NCBI RefSeq assembly: GCF_001672775.1 | Contig: NZ_LZKJ01000200.1 | Location: forward strand, 1 to 64,000 | DNA from: Mycobacterium kyorinense | GTDB lineage: Bacteria > Actinomycetota > Actinomycetes > Mycobacteriales > Mycobacteriaceae | Direction: 5' to 3' | DNA length: 64,000 nucleotides | Shown here: one piece after another, positions 27,630 to 37,774 of the stretch | Layout of the letters: each line of letters begins with the position of its first letter | Position numbering within the stretch: position 1 is the stretch's first letter | Notes under the pieces: generated by a model | The model's input: the letters and a program-made list of their open reading frames with translations, nothing else | Told to the model about the DNA's origin: nothing | The model's database searches: none | Program-made: the position numbers and the translations under genes

Positions 27630-28146
27630 GTTTTTGGAGGCCATCGCCGGGTTCGGCGTCACATTCGGCACGATGTTCAAACGGCCGATCACCGAGGAGT
27701 ATCCGGAAAACCCCGGCCCGGTGGCGCCCCGGTATCACGGCCGTCACCAACTCAACCGGTATCCAGACGGCTTGGAGAAGTGCATCGGTTGCGAGTTGTG
27801 CGCCTGGGCCTGCCCCGCCGATGCGATCTACGTCGAGGGCGCCGACAACACCGAGGAGGAACGGTATTCGCCCGGTGAACGCTACGGCCGGGTCTACCAG
27901 ATCAATTACCTGCGGTGCATCGGCTGCGGCCTGTGCGTGGAGGCCTGCCCGACGCGCGCGCTGACCATGACCAACGACTACGAGATGGCCGACGACAACC
28001 GCGCCGACCTGATCTACGAGAAGGACCGATTGCTGGCCCCGCTGCAGCCCGGCATGGAACCGCCCCCGCATCCGCGGGCGCCCGGTGCCACCGATTTCGA
28101 TTACTACCGCGGCAATGTCAAACCGGCCGCCGAGGCAAGCCAATGA
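27619..28146 (+). CDS. nuoI: NADH-quinone oxidoreductase subunit I
   Basis: A 175-residue ferredoxin-like subunit with two [4Fe-4S] motifs, [12 protein letters not shown] and [12 protein letters not shown], which carry clusters N6a and N6b toward NuoB. The GTG at 27619 is chosen from the AAGGAGG six bases upstream. It overlaps the nuoH end by 11 bases and nuoJ by 4. Confidence 0.96.
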   Translation: MAPKFLEAIAGFGVTFGTMFKRPITEEYPENPGPVAPRYHGRHQLNRYPDGLEKCIGCELCAWACPADAIYVEGADNTEEERYSPGERYGRVYQINYLRCIGCGLCVEACPTRALTMTNDYEMADDNRADLIYEKDRLLAPLQPGMEPPPHPRAPGATDFDYYRGNVKPAAEASQ

Positions 28147-28895
28147 CCACGCTGCTGGCTGATGCGATCACCCGCACTTCCACCGGTGAGGCGGTGATGT
28201 TCTGGGTGCTCGGAGCGCTGGCGCTGATCGGCGCGCTGGGCGTGGTGATGGCCGCCAACGCGGTGTATTCGGCGATGTTCTTGGCGTTGACCATGATCAT
28301 CCTGGCGATCTTCTACATGACGCAGGACGCGTTGTTCCTCGGTGTGGTCCAGGTGGTGGTCTACACCGGCGCGGTGATGATGCTGTTCTTGTTCGTGCTG
28401 ATGCTGATCGGGGTCGATTCGGCGGAGTCGCTGGTGGAAACGCTGCGCGGGCAACGGGTTGCCGCGGTGGTGGCCGGTCTTGGATTCGGGATCGTGCTGA
28501 TCGCGGGCATCGGCAGCGTGGCCACCGGCGGGTTCGCCGGGCTGACCCAGGCCAACGCCGGCGGCAACGTCGAGGGCCTGGCGACGCTGATCTTCTCGCG
28601 CTACCTGTGGGCGTTCGAGTTGACCAGCGCACTGTTGATCACCGCGGCCGTCGGGGCAATGGTGCTGGCGCATCGTGAACGGTTCGAGCGCCGTAAATCT
28701 CAGCGCGAACTGTCGATCGAACGGTTCCGCAGCGGCGGATACCCCACGCCGCTACCCGGCCCCGGCGTCTATGCCCGGCACAACGCCGTCGACGTCGCCG
28801 CCCTGCTACCCGACGGCTCCTACTCGAAGCTGTCGGTGCCGCCGATATTGGAGCAGCGCACGCCTAACGGTTCTGGGAACGGAGCCCGCCAATGA
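28143..28895 (+). CDS. nuoJ: NADH-quinone oxidoreductase subunit J
   Basis: A 250-residue membrane subunit with five predicted helices in the first 175 residues ([58 protein letters not shown]). The C-terminal 75 residues are hydrophilic and of mycobacterial type. Its stop is followed by a MIRU-like element rather than by an overlapping nuoK start. Confidence 0.95.
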   Translation: MTTLLADAITRTSTGEAVMFWVLGALALIGALGVVMAANAVYSAMFLALTMIILAIFYMTQDALFLGVVQVVVYTGAVMMLFLFVLMLIGVDSAESLVETLRGQRVAAVVAGLGFGIVLIAGIGSVATGGFAGLTQANAGGNVEGLATLIFSRYLWAFELTSALLITAAVGAMVLAHRERFERRKSQRELSIERFRSGGYPTPLPGPGVYARHNAVDVAALLPDGSYSKLSVPPILEQRTPNGSGNGARQ

Positions 28896-28971
28896 ACTGC
28901 GCCGACGACGATGCAGAGCAAAAGAGCGATGTGGGGGCACCTCCCGCTTGCGGGGGAGAGGAGTGGCGCAA
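28896..28971 (+). repeat. MIRU-like interspersed repeat between nuoJ and nuoK
   Basis: The 76 bases between the nuoJ TGA and the nuoK ATG contain GACGATGCAGAGC, then GTGGGGGCACCTCCCGCTTG, CGGGGGAGAGGAGTGGCGC. These match from memory the mycobacterial interspersed repetitive unit first seen in senX3-regX3. It supplies GAGAGGAG as the ribosome-binding site for nuoK and contains a CTCCCGC/GCGGGGG hairpin. It also holds an in-frame ATG at 28911. It sits exactly at the stop-start junction, as MIRUs typically do. Confidence 0.8.
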
Positions 28972-29271
28972 ATGAACCCCGAGAATTACCTGTATCTCTC
29001 GGCGCTGCTGTTCACCATCGGGGCCGCCGGTGTCTTGTTGCGGCGCAACGCGATCGTGATGTTCATGTGTGTCGAACTGATGCTCAACGCCGTCAACCTG
29101 GCGTTCGTCACCTTCGCGCGCATGCACGGCCGCCTCGACGGCCAGATGGTCGCGTTCTTCACGATGGTGGTCGCCGCCTGCGAAGTCGTTGTCGGCCTGG
29201 CCATCATCATGACGATTTTCCGTGCCCGCCGGTCGGCTTCGGTCGACGACGCCAACCTGCTCAAGGGTTGA
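28972..29271 (+). CDS. nuoK: NADH-quinone oxidoreductase subunit K
   Basis: A 99-residue subunit with three transmembrane helices, the same length as other mycobacterial NuoK. The conserved Glu of the proton path is in [18 protein letters not shown], and the second in [12 protein letters not shown]. The Shine-Dalgarno (GAGAGGAG) lies in the MIRU-like repeat. nuoL starts one base after the TGA. Confidence 0.96.
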   Translation: MNPENYLYLSALLFTIGAAGVLLRRNAIVMFMCVELMLNAVNLAFVTFARMHGRLDGQMVAFFTMVVAACEVVVGLAIIMTIFRARRSASVDDANLLKG

Positions 29272-29272
29272 T

Positions 29273-31159
29273 ATGACACATCTGACCTGGCTGCTCGTAG
29301 CCCTGCCGGCGGCCGGCGCATTGCTCCTGCTGCTCGGCGGTCGGCGCACCGACCGGTGGGGGCATCTGCTGGGCTGCGCGACCGTGCTCGCCTCGTTCGG
29401 CATGGGTGTAGCGCTGCTGACAGAGTTGCTCGGCCGGCCCGGCCACGACCGGGCGATCCACCCGAATCTGTTCAGCTGGGTGCCGGTCGGTGGGTTGCAG
29501 GTCGACTTCGGACTGCAGATCGACCAGTTGTCGATCTGCTTCGTGCTGCTGATCAGCGGGGTCGGCTCGCTGATCCACATCTACTCGATCGGCTACATGG
29601 CCGAAGACCCTGACCGCAGAAGGTTTTTCGCTTACCTCAACCTGTTCGTGGCGGCGATGCTGCTGTTGGTGGTGGCCGATAACTATCTGGGCCTCTACGT
29701 CGGCTGGGAAGGCGTGGGCCTGGCGTCCTACCTGCTGATCGGCTTCTGGTACCAGCGGCCGGTCGCAGCCACTGCGGGCAAGAAGGCGTTCGTGATGAAC
29801 CGGGTCGGCGACATCGGGCTGTCGCTGGCCATGTTCGCCATGTTCGCCTCCTTCGGCACGCTGCAATTCGACGGGGTTTTTGCTGCGGCTGACGGCGCCA
29901 GTCGCGGCATGCTGACCGCGATCGGACTGCTATTGCTGCTGGGCGCCTGCGCCAAGTCCGCACAGATCCCGGTGCAGGCCTGGTTGTTCGACGCCATGGA
30001 GGGGCCCACCCCGGTTTCCGCGCTGATCCACGCCGCGACGATGGTGACCGCCGGGGTGTATCTGATCGTGCGGTCCAATCCGCTTTACAACCTTTCTCCG
30101 GACGCGCAATTGGCGGTGGTGATCGTCGGCGCGGCGACGCTGCTGTTCGGCGCGATCGTTGGCTGCGCCAAAGACGACATCAAGCGCGCGCTGGCGGCAT
30201 CGACGATCAGCCAGATCGGCTACATGGTGCTGGCCGCCGGACTCGGGCCGGCCGGATACGCCTTCGCGATCCTGCATCTGCTCACCCACGGCTTCTTCAA
30301 GGCCGGGCTGTTCCTCGGCTCCGGCTCGGTGATCCACGCGATGGACGACGAGCAGGACATGCGCCGCTACGGCGCGCTGCGGTCTCTGCTGCCGATCACC
30401 TTCGCCACCTTCGGACTCGGCTATCTGGCGATCATCGGGATACCTCCGTTTGCGGGCTTCTTCTCCAAGGACGCCATCATCGAGGCCGCCCTGGCCGCCG
30501 GCGGGGTCCGCGGCGCGATCCTCGGTGCGGCGGCGGTGTTGGGCGCCGGCATCACCGCGTTCTACATGACCCGGGTGATGCTGATGACGTTCGCCGGCGA
30601 AAAGCGTTGGGCCGACGATGCGCATCCGCATGAGGCGCCGGCGGTGATGGTGTGGCCGATGATCCTGCTGGCGGTCGGCTCGGTGTTCTCCGGGGGCCTG
30701 CTGGCCGTGGGCGGCACCCTGCAGGACTGGCTCGAACCGGTTGTGGGTGTCCATGAGGGCGCTCATGTCGCCCCGGTGTGGGTGACCACCTCGGTGACCC
30801 TGATCATCGTGCTCGTCGGTGTCGGGGTTGCCTACCGGATGTACGGCAGGCGGCCTGTCCCCGCGACCGCGCCCGCCGATGTCTCTGCGCTGACGGCGGC
30901 CGCACGTAACGACCTCTACGGCGACGCGTTCAACGAGGAGGTGTTCATGCGGCCCGGTGGGCAATTGACCCGCGCGCTGGTCGAAGTCGACAACGCCGGT
31001 GTAGACGGCTCGGTCAACGCGCTGGCCGCGCTGGTCAGCCGGACCTCAGATCGGCTGCGCGGCTTGCAGACCGGGTTCGCCCGCTCCTACGCGTTGTCGA
31101 TGTTCGTGGGTGCGGCACTGGTTGCCGCCGGAATCCTGGCGGTGCAACTGTGGGCATGA
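29273..31159 (+). CDS. nuoL: NADH-quinone oxidoreductase subunit L
   Basis: A 628-residue antiporter-like proton-pumping subunit with about 14-16 helices and the long lateral helix at its C-terminal half. [16 protein letters not shown] (Glu of the pump), [25 protein letters not shown] and [19 protein letters not shown] with the channel lysines are all present. It overlaps nuoM by 4 bases (ATGA). Confidence 0.97.
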   Translation: MTHLTWLLVALPAAGALLLLLGGRRTDRWGHLLGCATVLASFGMGVALLTELLGRPGHDRAIHPNLFSWVPVGGLQVDFGLQIDQLSICFVLLISGVGSLIHIYSIGYMAEDPDRRRFFAYLNLFVAAMLLLVVADNYLGLYVGWEGVGLASYLLIGFWYQRPVAATAGKKAFVMNRVGDIGLSLAMFAMFASFGTLQFDGVFAAADGASRGMLTAIGLLLLLGACAKSAQIPVQAWLFDAMEGPTPVSALIHAATMVTAGVYLIVRSNPLYNLSPDAQLAVVIVGAATLLFGAIVGCAKDDIKRALAASTISQIGYMVLAAGLGPAGYAFAILHLLTHGFFKAGLFLGSGSVIHAMDDEQDMRRYGALRSLLPITFATFGLGYLAIIGIPPFAGFFSKDAIIEAALAAGGVRGAILGAAAVLGAGITAFYMTRVMLMTFAGEKRWADDAHPHEAPAVMVWPMILLAVGSVFSGGLLAVGGTLQDWLEPVVGVHEGAHVAPVWVTTSVTLIIVLVGVGVAYRMYGRRPVPATAPADVSALTAAARNDLYGDAFNEEVFMRPGGQLTRALVEVDNAGVDGSVNALAALVSRTSDRLRGLQTGFARSYALSMFVGAALVAAGILAVQLWA

Positions 31160-32730
31160 GCTTCCCCTGGCTTTCGCTGCTGTGGCTGCTGCCGTTGGCC
31201 GGCGCGGTGCTGGTCATCGTCATGCCACCCGGGTGGCGGCAATTCGCCAAATGGTTCGGGCTGGCGGTGGCACTGGCAGCGTTGGCGGTGGCGATTGTGA
31301 TCACCGCCGGATTCGATACCGGTGGTGCGCCCTATCAGTTCCTCGAATCCCGCCAATGGATACCGGCATTCGGTGCCGGCTACACCCTCGGGGTGGATGG
31401 TATCGCGGTGGTGCTGGTGCTGCTCACCGCGGGGCTGGTGCCGCTGCTGATGCTGGCCGGCTGGAACGATGGTGGTGAGCGCAGCCGGGGACCGCACGGC
31501 TACGTCGCGCTGACATTGACCGTCGAGTCGATGGTGCTGATCTCGTTGGTCTCCCTCGACGTGCTGCTGTTCTACGTGTTCTTCGAGGCCATGCTCATCC
31601 CGATGTACTTCATGATCGGCGGGTTCGGGGAAGGGGCGCACCGGTCCCGCGCCGCGGTGAAATTCTTGCTGTACAACCTATTCGGCGGCCTGATCATGTT
31701 GGCGGCCGTCATCGGGGTGTATGTGGTGACCGCCCAGCACGGCGCCGGGACGTTCGATTTCCGGGAGATCGTCGCCGCATTCTCACCGGGTTCCTCGGTT
31801 GTCGACCCTGCCGTGCTCAAGGCGCTGTTCCTTGGTTTCATGTTCGCGTTCGCGATCAAGGCGCCGTTGTGGCCGTTCCACCGGTGGCTGCCCGATGCGG
31901 CGGTGGAATCCACCCCGGCGACCGCGGTGCTGATGATGGCGGTGATGGACAAGGTCGGCACGTTCGGCATGCTGCGCTACTGCCTGCAGCTCTTCCCCGA
32001 CGCGTCAACCTATTTCCGGCCAGTGATCGTCGTACTGGCGGTGATCGGCGTGGTCTACGGCGCGATCGTGGCGATCGGCCAGACCGACATCATGCGCTTG
32101 ATCGCCTACACATCGATCTCCCACTTCGGTTTCATCATCCTCGGCATCTTCGTGATGACCAGTCAGGGCCAGAGCGGGTCGACGCTGTACATGGTCAATC
32201 ACGGCCTGTCCACCGCCGCGGTGTTCCTGATCGCGGGATTCCTGATCTCGCGCCGCGGCACCCGGTCGATCAGCGCCTTCGGCGGCGTGCAGAAGGTGGC
32301 CCCGGTATTGGCCGGAACCTTCCTGGTCGCGGCAATGGCAACGTTGTCGCTACCGGGATTGGCGCCGTTCATCAGCGAATTCTTGGTCCTGGTCGGCACT
32401 TTCAATCGCTACTGGCTAGCGGCGGCGTTCGGTGCCACTGCTTTGGTGTTGTCGTCGATCTACATGCTGTGGCTCTACCAGCGCGTGATGACCGGACCTG
32501 TCCGTGAAGGTAACGAAAAGATCCGTGACCTGGTCCCGCGCGAAGTGGTCGTCGTCGCGCCGCTGATCGCGCTGCTGCTGGTGCTCGGGTTCTATCCGAA
32601 ACCGGTGCTGGACATCATCAATCCCGCGGTCGGCAACACCATGGCCACCATCGGACAGCAGGACCCGGCGCCCACTGCGCCGGCTCGGACTGCGCACCAG
32701 CCGCGGACAGCAGAAGGACCGCATCGATGA
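31156..32730 (+). CDS. nuoM: NADH-quinone oxidoreductase subunit M
   Basis: A 524-residue antiporter-like subunit with about 14 helices. [17 protein letters not shown] (pump Glu), [28 protein letters not shown] and [16 protein letters not shown] are the hallmarks. The ATG at 31156 overlapping the nuoL stop is preferred; a GTG at 31150 is possible. A proline/alanine-rich tail of about 35 residues ends the protein. Confidence 0.97.
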   Translation: MSFPWLSLLWLLPLAGAVLVIVMPPGWRQFAKWFGLAVALAALAVAIVITAGFDTGGAPYQFLESRQWIPAFGAGYTLGVDGIAVVLVLLTAGLVPLLMLAGWNDGGERSRGPHGYVALTLTVESMVLISLVSLDVLLFYVFFEAMLIPMYFMIGGFGEGAHRSRAAVKFLLYNLFGGLIMLAAVIGVYVVTAQHGAGTFDFREIVAAFSPGSSVVDPAVLKALFLGFMFAFAIKAPLWPFHRWLPDAAVESTPATAVLMMAVMDKVGTFGMLRYCLQLFPDASTYFRPVIVVLAVIGVVYGAIVAIGQTDIMRLIAYTSISHFGFIILGIFVMTSQGQSGSTLYMVNHGLSTAAVFLIAGFLISRRGTRSISAFGGVQKVAPVLAGTFLVAAMATLSLPGLAPFISEFLVLVGTFNRYWLAAAFGATALVLSSIYMLWLYQRVMTGPVREGNEKIRDLVPREVVVVAPLIALLLVLGFYPKPVLDIINPAVGNTMATIGQQDPAPTAPARTAHQPRTAEGPHR

Positions 32731-34313
32731 GCATGCCCACGCCCAGCGTCGAATACGTACTGATTTCTCCGATGCTGATCGTCTTCGGCGTCGCGGTGAC
32801 CGGCGTGCTGTTCGAGGCGTTCCTGCCGCGACGGTTCCGCTACGCCGGCCAGGTGACGCTGGCGATTGGTGGGCTGGTCGCCGCGTTCGTCGCAATTGTG
32901 GTGGTGGCCGGGAAAATTCCGTCGTCCGGCGATACCGCGGTGCTGCGGGCCCTGGCCATCGACGGCCCCACTCTGTTACTGCAGGCCACGGTCGTGCTGG
33001 TGTCGGTGATGGCCATCATCTTCATCGCTGAACGCCGCGGCGGGAACAATGTCGCCACGGGTCCGGGCGCGGCGACGGCGGTTGCGCCCGGCCTGGACTC
33101 GTTTACCCCGCAAGCGTCCGCGATTCCCGACAGCGCAGGCGAACGCCAAGCGGTGCGGCTCGGGGTGGCCCAGACCGAGGTCTTCCCACTGACGATGCTG
33201 GCCGTCGGCGGCATGATGGTGTTCCCGGCGGCCAACGACCTGTTGACGATGTTCATCGCGCTGGAAGTCCTGTCGCTGCCGTTGTACCTGCTGTGTGGCT
33301 TGGCTCGCTACCGCCGACTGCAGTCGCAGGAGGCGGGACTGAAATATTTTCTGCTGGGCGCATTCTCGTCAGCGTTCTTCCTCTACGGCGTGGCGCTGCT
33401 GTATGGCGCGACCGGCACACTGGCACTTCCCGGTATCCGGGACGCGCTGGCGGCACGGCCCGGCGACTCGATGGCGTTGACGGGCATCGCGCTGTTGGCT
33501 GTGGGCTTGCTGTTCAAAGTCGGCGCGGTACCGTTCCACTCCTGGATCCCCGACGTGTACGACGGCGCGCCGACGCCGATCACCGGGTTCATGGCGGCAG
33601 CCACCAAAGTCGCGGCATTCGGCGCGTTGCTGCGCGTGATCTACGTCGCGATGCCGCCGCTGCACGACCAGTGGCGGCCGGTGCTGTGGGCGATCTCGAT
33701 TTTGACCATGGTGATCGCCACCATCACCGCGATCAACCAGACCGACGTCAAACGCATGCTGGCGTATTCGTCGGTGGCACATGTCGGTTTCATCCTCACC
33801 GGTGTGATCGCCGACATCCCGGCGGGTGTCTCCTCGACGATGTTCTATCTGGTCGCCTACAGCTTCAGCACTGTCGGCGCATTCGCCGTCGTCGGTCTGG
33901 TCCGCAACACCAACGGCGAAGAGAACGCAGCCATGTCCCGGTGGGGCGGGCTGGGGCGGCGTTATCCGGTTGTGGGCCTGCTGTTTTCGATGTTTTTGCT
34001 GGCGTTCGCGGGTATTCCGCTGACCAGTGGGTTCGTCAGCAAGTTCGCGGTGTTCAAGGCGGCGGCCGAGGGCGGAGCGGTGCCGTTGGTGATCATCGGT
34101 GTGGTCGCGAGCGGGGTGGCGGCCTACTTCTACGTCCGGGTGATTGTGCTGATGTTCTTCACCGAGCCGCCTGCCGAAGAGTTGCAGGTCGTGATGCCGA
34201 GTTTCTGGAGTAAGGCGGCGATCGCAGTGTGCGCTGCGGTGACCATTGGGCTCGGCGTCTTCCCGCAGCCGCTGCTCGATCTGGTGGAGCGGGCCGCGCA
34301 ACTTGTGCAATGA
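32727..34313 (+). CDS. nuoN: NADH-quinone oxidoreductase subunit N
   Basis: A 528-residue antiporter-like subunit with 14 helices. FIALEVLSLPLYLLCGLAR (pump Glu), KVGAVPFHSWIPDVYDGAPTPITGFMA and KRMLAYSSVAHVGFIL are the key segments. A hydrophilic insertion near residues 105-140 (NNVATGPGAAT... to GERQAVRLG) lies between early helices. It overlaps nuoM and the following enoyl-CoA-hydratase-like gene by 4 bases each. Confidence 0.97.
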   Translation: MSMPTPSVEYVLISPMLIVFGVAVTGVLFEAFLPRRFRYAGQVTLAIGGLVAAFVAIVVVAGKIPSSGDTAVLRALAIDGPTLLLQATVVLVSVMAIIFIAERRGGNNVATGPGAATAVAPGLDSFTPQASAIPDSAGERQAVRLGVAQTEVFPLTMLAVGGMMVFPAANDLLTMFIALEVLSLPLYLLCGLARYRRLQSQEAGLKYFLLGAFSSAFFLYGVALLYGATGTLALPGIRDALAARPGDSMALTGIALLAVGLLFKVGAVPFHSWIPDVYDGAPTPITGFMAAATKVAAFGALLRVIYVAMPPLHDQWRPVLWAISILTMVIATITAINQTDVKRMLAYSSVAHVGFILTGVIADIPAGVSSTMFYLVAYSFSTVGAFAVVGLVRNTNGEENAAMSRWGGLGRRYPVVGLLFSMFLLAFAGIPLTSGFVSKFAVFKAAAEGGAVPLVIIGVVASGVAAYFYVRVIVLMFFTEPPAEELQVVMPSFWSKAAIAVCAAVTIGLGVFPQPLLDLVERAAQLVQ

Positions 34314-35071
34314 CGGTCCTTCGCGACGACGCCGGACCGGTACGAATACTGACCCTGAACCGTGCCGAGGCGCGGAACGCGTTGAACAGCGCGTTGATCG
34401 AAGCTTTGTACGATGCGTTATGCGAGGCCGATGCCGATGCATCGGTGCGCGCGGTTGTCCTCACTGGGGCTGACCCGGCGTTTTGCGCGGGTGTGGACTT
34501 GAAGCAGGCGCAGCTCGAGGGCGCGGCGTATTTCGAGCGGTACCAGTCGCATAACTGCATCACCCGGGTGGCCGAGATGGCCACGCCAGTTGTCGGCGCG
34601 ATCAACGGCCCGGTGTTCACCGGTGGGCTGGAGATGGCGCTGGGCTGCGATTTCCTGATCGCCTCGGAGCGAGCGGTGTTCGCCGATACCCATGCGCGAG
34701 TGGGTATTCTGCCCGGCGGCGGGATGACGGCGCGGCTGCCGCAGTTGGTCGGCGCGGCGATGGCGCGGCGGCTGTCGATGACCGGCGAAGTCGTCGACGC
34801 GTCCCGGGCCGAACAGATCGGAGTGGTGACCGAGGTCGTCCCGCATGCGCGGCTGCTGCCCCGGGCGGTCGAGTTGGCCGGCCAGATCGCCGAGGTTCCT
34901 GCGCCGATCATGGCCGGGCTCAAGGAGATCTACCTCAAAGGATCGGCTGCGCTCACCGATCCCGCGTTAGCCGCCGAGCAGGCGATCTCCGGTGCGCGGT
35001 CGGACACCACCGATCTCGGTGCCCGCTACGCCGAGATCAGCGAACGCAACCGCCGACAGATCCGTGGGTAG
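34310..35071 (+). CDS. Enoyl-CoA hydratase/isomerase family protein
   Basis: A 253-residue crotonase-fold protein. The oxyanion residues are in PAFCAGVDLKQ and TGGLEMALGCD, which also keeps the first catalytic Glu. The second catalytic Glu of true hydratases is replaced by His in FADTHARVGILPGGG, so it is probably an isomerase, hydrolase or other crotonase rather than a classical hydratase. The ATG overlaps the nuoN stop by 4 bases, so it is translated with complex I. Confidence 0.85.
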   Translation: MTVLRDDAGPVRILTLNRAEARNALNSALIEALYDALCEADADASVRAVVLTGADPAFCAGVDLKQAQLEGAAYFERYQSHNCITRVAEMATPVVGAINGPVFTGGLEMALGCDFLIASERAVFADTHARVGILPGGGMTARLPQLVGAAMARRLSMTGEVVDASRAEQIGVVTEVVPHARLLPRAVELAGQIAEVPAPIMAGLKEIYLKGSAALTDPALAAEQAISGARSDTTDLGARYAEISERNRRQIRG

Positions 35072-35085
35072 CAGGTCGCCCGAAA

Positions 35086-35547
35086 TCAACCATGCTCGTC
35101 ACCCGCCGGCGCCGGATCAACGGTGAACGGCCGGATCGCCAACAGGTAAATCGCCAAGATCGCCAACGGCGCGGCCAACGGCAGCCATGGCAGTTGCAAG
35201 GGAAACGCTGTTGCGACCAATCCGACCAGCGTGAAACCAACGGCCCCCATCAGAGCTGACCCGCTGAAGGTTTCGAGCCCGGTGCCCGTACTGACGGCGT
35301 GCCGCAGTAGCAGATAGGCCGCTGCCGCCAGCCCGGCCGCCGCGGCCAGCATAGGCGCGGGGTTTGACAAGACAATGGCGATCACCGTCAGCAGCACCGC
35401 AAGTGTTGCGGCCGGTCGAACCAGCGCTCCAATGGCCACGGCAACCAGAGCAAGGAGCGTGACGACGAATGTGGCGCCCTGCGAGCCGATCCCGACAGCT
35501 GCCACCATCAGCAGCCCGCAGGCGATCGACAATGCGCGGGCGATCAT
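35086..35547 (-). CDS. Membrane protein, Rv3162c-like
   Basis: A 153-residue integral membrane protein with about five helices (residues 5-25, 28-45, 48-78, 98-118, 120-142) and a short charged tail. It is the last gene of the MoxR3 operon and matches Rv3162c by position. It overlaps the upstream DUF58 gene by 4 bases. No enzymatic motif is visible. Confidence 0.75.
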   Translation of the reverse strand: MIARALSIACGLLMVAAVGIGSQGATFVVTLLALVAVAIGALVRPAATLAVLLTVIAIVLSNPAPMLAAAAGLAAAAYLLLRHAVSTGTGLETFSGSALMGAVGFTLVGLVATAFPLQLPWLPLAAPLAILAIYLLAIRPFTVDPAPAGDEHG

Positions 35548-36797
35548 CGTCGCCCCGCCACTGGGCGTCGATGGTCAGGAACCGCACGCATCGACTGGTC
35601 CAAGGTGTGCTCGGCCTGCCACGCCACCACATCGACACCGATCGTGGCCATGTCGCGATACATGGCCGACCGCTGCAAACTCCACAGTCGGCCAATCAGC
35701 GGGTCCTGCCGATCCTCGAACGGCGAGCCCTGCAGGACGTCGACGGCCACCACGACGTGGCCACGCTTGCGCAAGTCGATCAGCGCCAACGCAAATTCAG
35801 TGTCTAACAACGTGGAGAATGCGACGACGATCGCGCCCGGCGGCACAGCGGCGCGTGGTGCGAGAGTGCCGGTGGTGGTTTCGAACTCATCGCCTTCGCC
35901 GAGCACCGTATCGAGTACCCGGTAAAACTGACGCTGGCCGATGTCGGCGCCCAGCCATCGCGGCCGCCGCCCACCGAGCGCCACGATGCCGGTGCGATCA
36001 CCGTTGCGCAACGCGGTCTGCACCACCTGAGCCGCGCCGCGAACGGTGCGCTCGGTGGCTTCTGTCGCCGGACCTGGCGGCTGTGGATAAGTATCGACGA
36101 GCACCACCACGTCGGCTGCCCGATCGGTCAGCCGCTCGGTCACATGCAAGCTGCCGCGCCGCGCGCTCACCGGCCAGTTGACCGTGCGCAACTGATCACC
36201 GGGCACGTAGGCGCGGATATCGGCGTATTCGACGCCGCGGCCGATGTGCCGGGTGAGATGGGTGCCCAGCCGGTCGAGCAGTTCGGTCTGCGGGAGAGCC
36301 GTGGGCTGCGGGGGTGCTATCGGAAAGACGTTGACGTAGGCCGCATCTGCGGTGGCGGACCCGACCAGTAACCCGCCGTGCGCGACGACGTCGAGGGTGG
36401 CCCGGATCGGATAGCGGCCCCACCGGTCGGCGGTGGCGGCGATGGTTTGTTGCTGAGCAGAGGGCCGCTCGACCACGGCCAGCTGCATGCCGTCGACCGC
36501 AGCCACCGTGAGATCGACTGCGACGCCGGGACTTTCGGTGGTCGCCGTCACGCTCAGCTGGGTCTGCTCGGACTCGAAGCAGCGCAGTGAGCCAGGTTCG
36601 GCGTGCACCCTGACCTTGGGCAGCTGCCGCTGCCAACCGATCGAACACAGCACGCCCAGCAGCGGCGCCGCGAACGCCAAAAGCTGCCACTGCGACGCGA
36701 CCAGCGCCGCCACCAAAGCCGCACCGGCACAGGTGGCCACGGCTTTCGTCAGCGCCGACGCCCGCCACCGTAAGGTGACCTGCCGGGTTTGGGTCAC
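35544..36797 (-). CDS. DUF58 domain protein, Rv3163c-like
   Basis: A 417-residue protein with two N-terminal transmembrane helices (about 10-55), an extracytoplasmic-type beta region, and the DUF58 core RGVEYADIRAYVPGDQLRTVNWPVSARRG followed by a von Willebrand A-like fold (DVVVLVDTYPQ). DUF58 proteins travel with MoxR ATPases. The GTG at 36797 overlapping the moxR3 stop (GTGA) is chosen over the open frame upstream. Confidence 0.88.
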   Translation of the reverse strand: MTQTRQVTLRWRASALTKAVATCAGAALVAALVASQWQLLAFAAPLLGVLCSIGWQRQLPKVRVHAEPGSLRCFESEQTQLSVTATTESPGVAVDLTVAAVDGMQLAVVERPSAQQQTIAATADRWGRYPIRATLDVVAHGGLLVGSATADAAYVNVFPIAPPQPTALPQTELLDRLGTHLTRHIGRGVEYADIRAYVPGDQLRTVNWPVSARRGSLHVTERLTDRAADVVVLVDTYPQPPGPATEATERTVRGAAQVVQTALRNGDRTGIVALGGRRPRWLGADIGQRQFYRVLDTVLGEGDEFETTTGTLAPRAAVPPGAIVVAFSTLLDTEFALALIDLRKRGHVVVAVDVLQGSPFEDRQDPLIGRLWSLQRSAMYRDMATIGVDVVAWQAEHTLDQSMRAVPDHRRPVAGRR

Positions 36798-37774
36798 GTC
36801 GTTGCACCGCGCGCACGCGGAACCGGCAGGCGGCGCAACAGTTCTTCGACGACGTCTGAACCCTGGATCCGTCGCACCCACATCTCGGGGCGCAGCGTGA
36901 TCCGGTGTGCCACCGCCGGAACGGCGAGCGCTTTGATGTCTTCGGGTATCACGTAATCCCGTCCGAGCAACAGCGCGCGGGCGCGCGCGAGTTGCACCAA
37001 GTCGAGTTCGGCGCGGGGGCTGGCGCCGACGGCGACCTGCGGATGGTGGCGGGTCGCGGCGGCCAACGAGACCACATAGTGCAGAACGTCTTCATGCACG
37101 CTCACCTGTTCCACCGATTCCCGCATCACCAGCAGATCGTGGGCGTCGACAACCTGGTTGACCGTCGGCTCGGCCGAACCCCGGTCCAGACGACGGCGCA
37201 GCATCGAGGCCTCGTCGCGCTCGGAAAGGTAACGCAACTCGAGGCGAACCGCGAACCGGTCTAGCTGCGCCTCGGGCAACGGGTAGGTGCCTTCGTACTC
37301 GATCGGGTTGTCGGTGGCCAACACGATGAATGGTGTTGGGAGCCGGTGCGTTTGCCCGTCGATGCTGACCTGGTATTCGGCCATCGCCTCCAACAACGCC
37401 GCTTGAGTTTTGGGCGGCGTCCGGTTGATCTCGTCGGCCAGCAGCAGATTGGTAAAGATCGGTCCCGAACGGAATTCGAAGCGCCCCGACTGCATGTCGT
37501 AGACAGTCGAGCCCAGTAGATCGGCTGGCAGCAGATCGGGGGTGAACTGGACGCGGGTGAAGCCAAGCCCCAGCGCCGCGGCGAACGATCGCGCGATCAG
37601 CGTCTTCCCCAGGCCGGGTAGATCCTCGATGAGCACATGACCGCGGGCCAGCACCGTGGTGAGAATCAGCGTGAGGGCGGAACGCTTTCCGACGACCACA
37701 CGCTCGATTTCGTCGAGCACCGCCTCGCAGCGGGCAGTAGTTACCTCGGTGGGTCCCGCGGTGCCTCCAGTCAT
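36794..37774 (-). CDS. moxR3: MoxR-family AAA+ ATPase
   Basis: A 326-residue AAA+ ATPase of the MoxR group, thought to be a chaperone that assembles or activates partner proteins carrying VWA domains. Walker A is LPGLGKT (about 51-57) and Walker B is LLLADEINR, with sensor region ATDNPIEYEGTYPLPEAQLDRF. It matches Rv3164c in length and operon position. The ATG overlaps the upstream gene stop by 4 bases. Confidence 0.92.
   Translation of the reverse strand: MTGGTAGPTEVTTARCEAVLDEIERVVVGKRSALTLILTTVLARGHVLIEDLPGLGKTLIARSFAAALGLGFTRVQFTPDLLPADLLGSTVYDMQSGRFEFRSGPIFTNLLLADEINRTPPKTQAALLEAMAEYQVSIDGQTHRLPTPFIVLATDNPIEYEGTYPLPEAQLDRFAVRLELRYLSERDEASMLRRRLDRGSAEPTVNQVVDAHDLLVMRESVEQVSVHEDVLHYVVSLAAATRHHPQVAVGASPRAELDLVQLARARALLLGRDYVIPEDIKALAVPAVAHRITLRPEMWVRRIQGSDVVEELLRRLPVPRARGATT

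Noticed and set aside
28911-29276. A separate 121-residue protein starting inside the MIRU-like repeat
   Set aside because: After the repeat it runs in another frame of nuoK and has no independent coding signal.
33293-34213. A 306-residue alternate-frame protein inside nuoN
   Set aside because: Arg/Gly/His-rich composition typical of a shadow frame in GC-rich DNA; nuoN explains the whole segment.
36196-36816. A 206-residue minus-strand frame inside the DUF58 gene
   Set aside because: It is a shadow of the Rv3163c-like gene with the same strand but another frame and no start signal.
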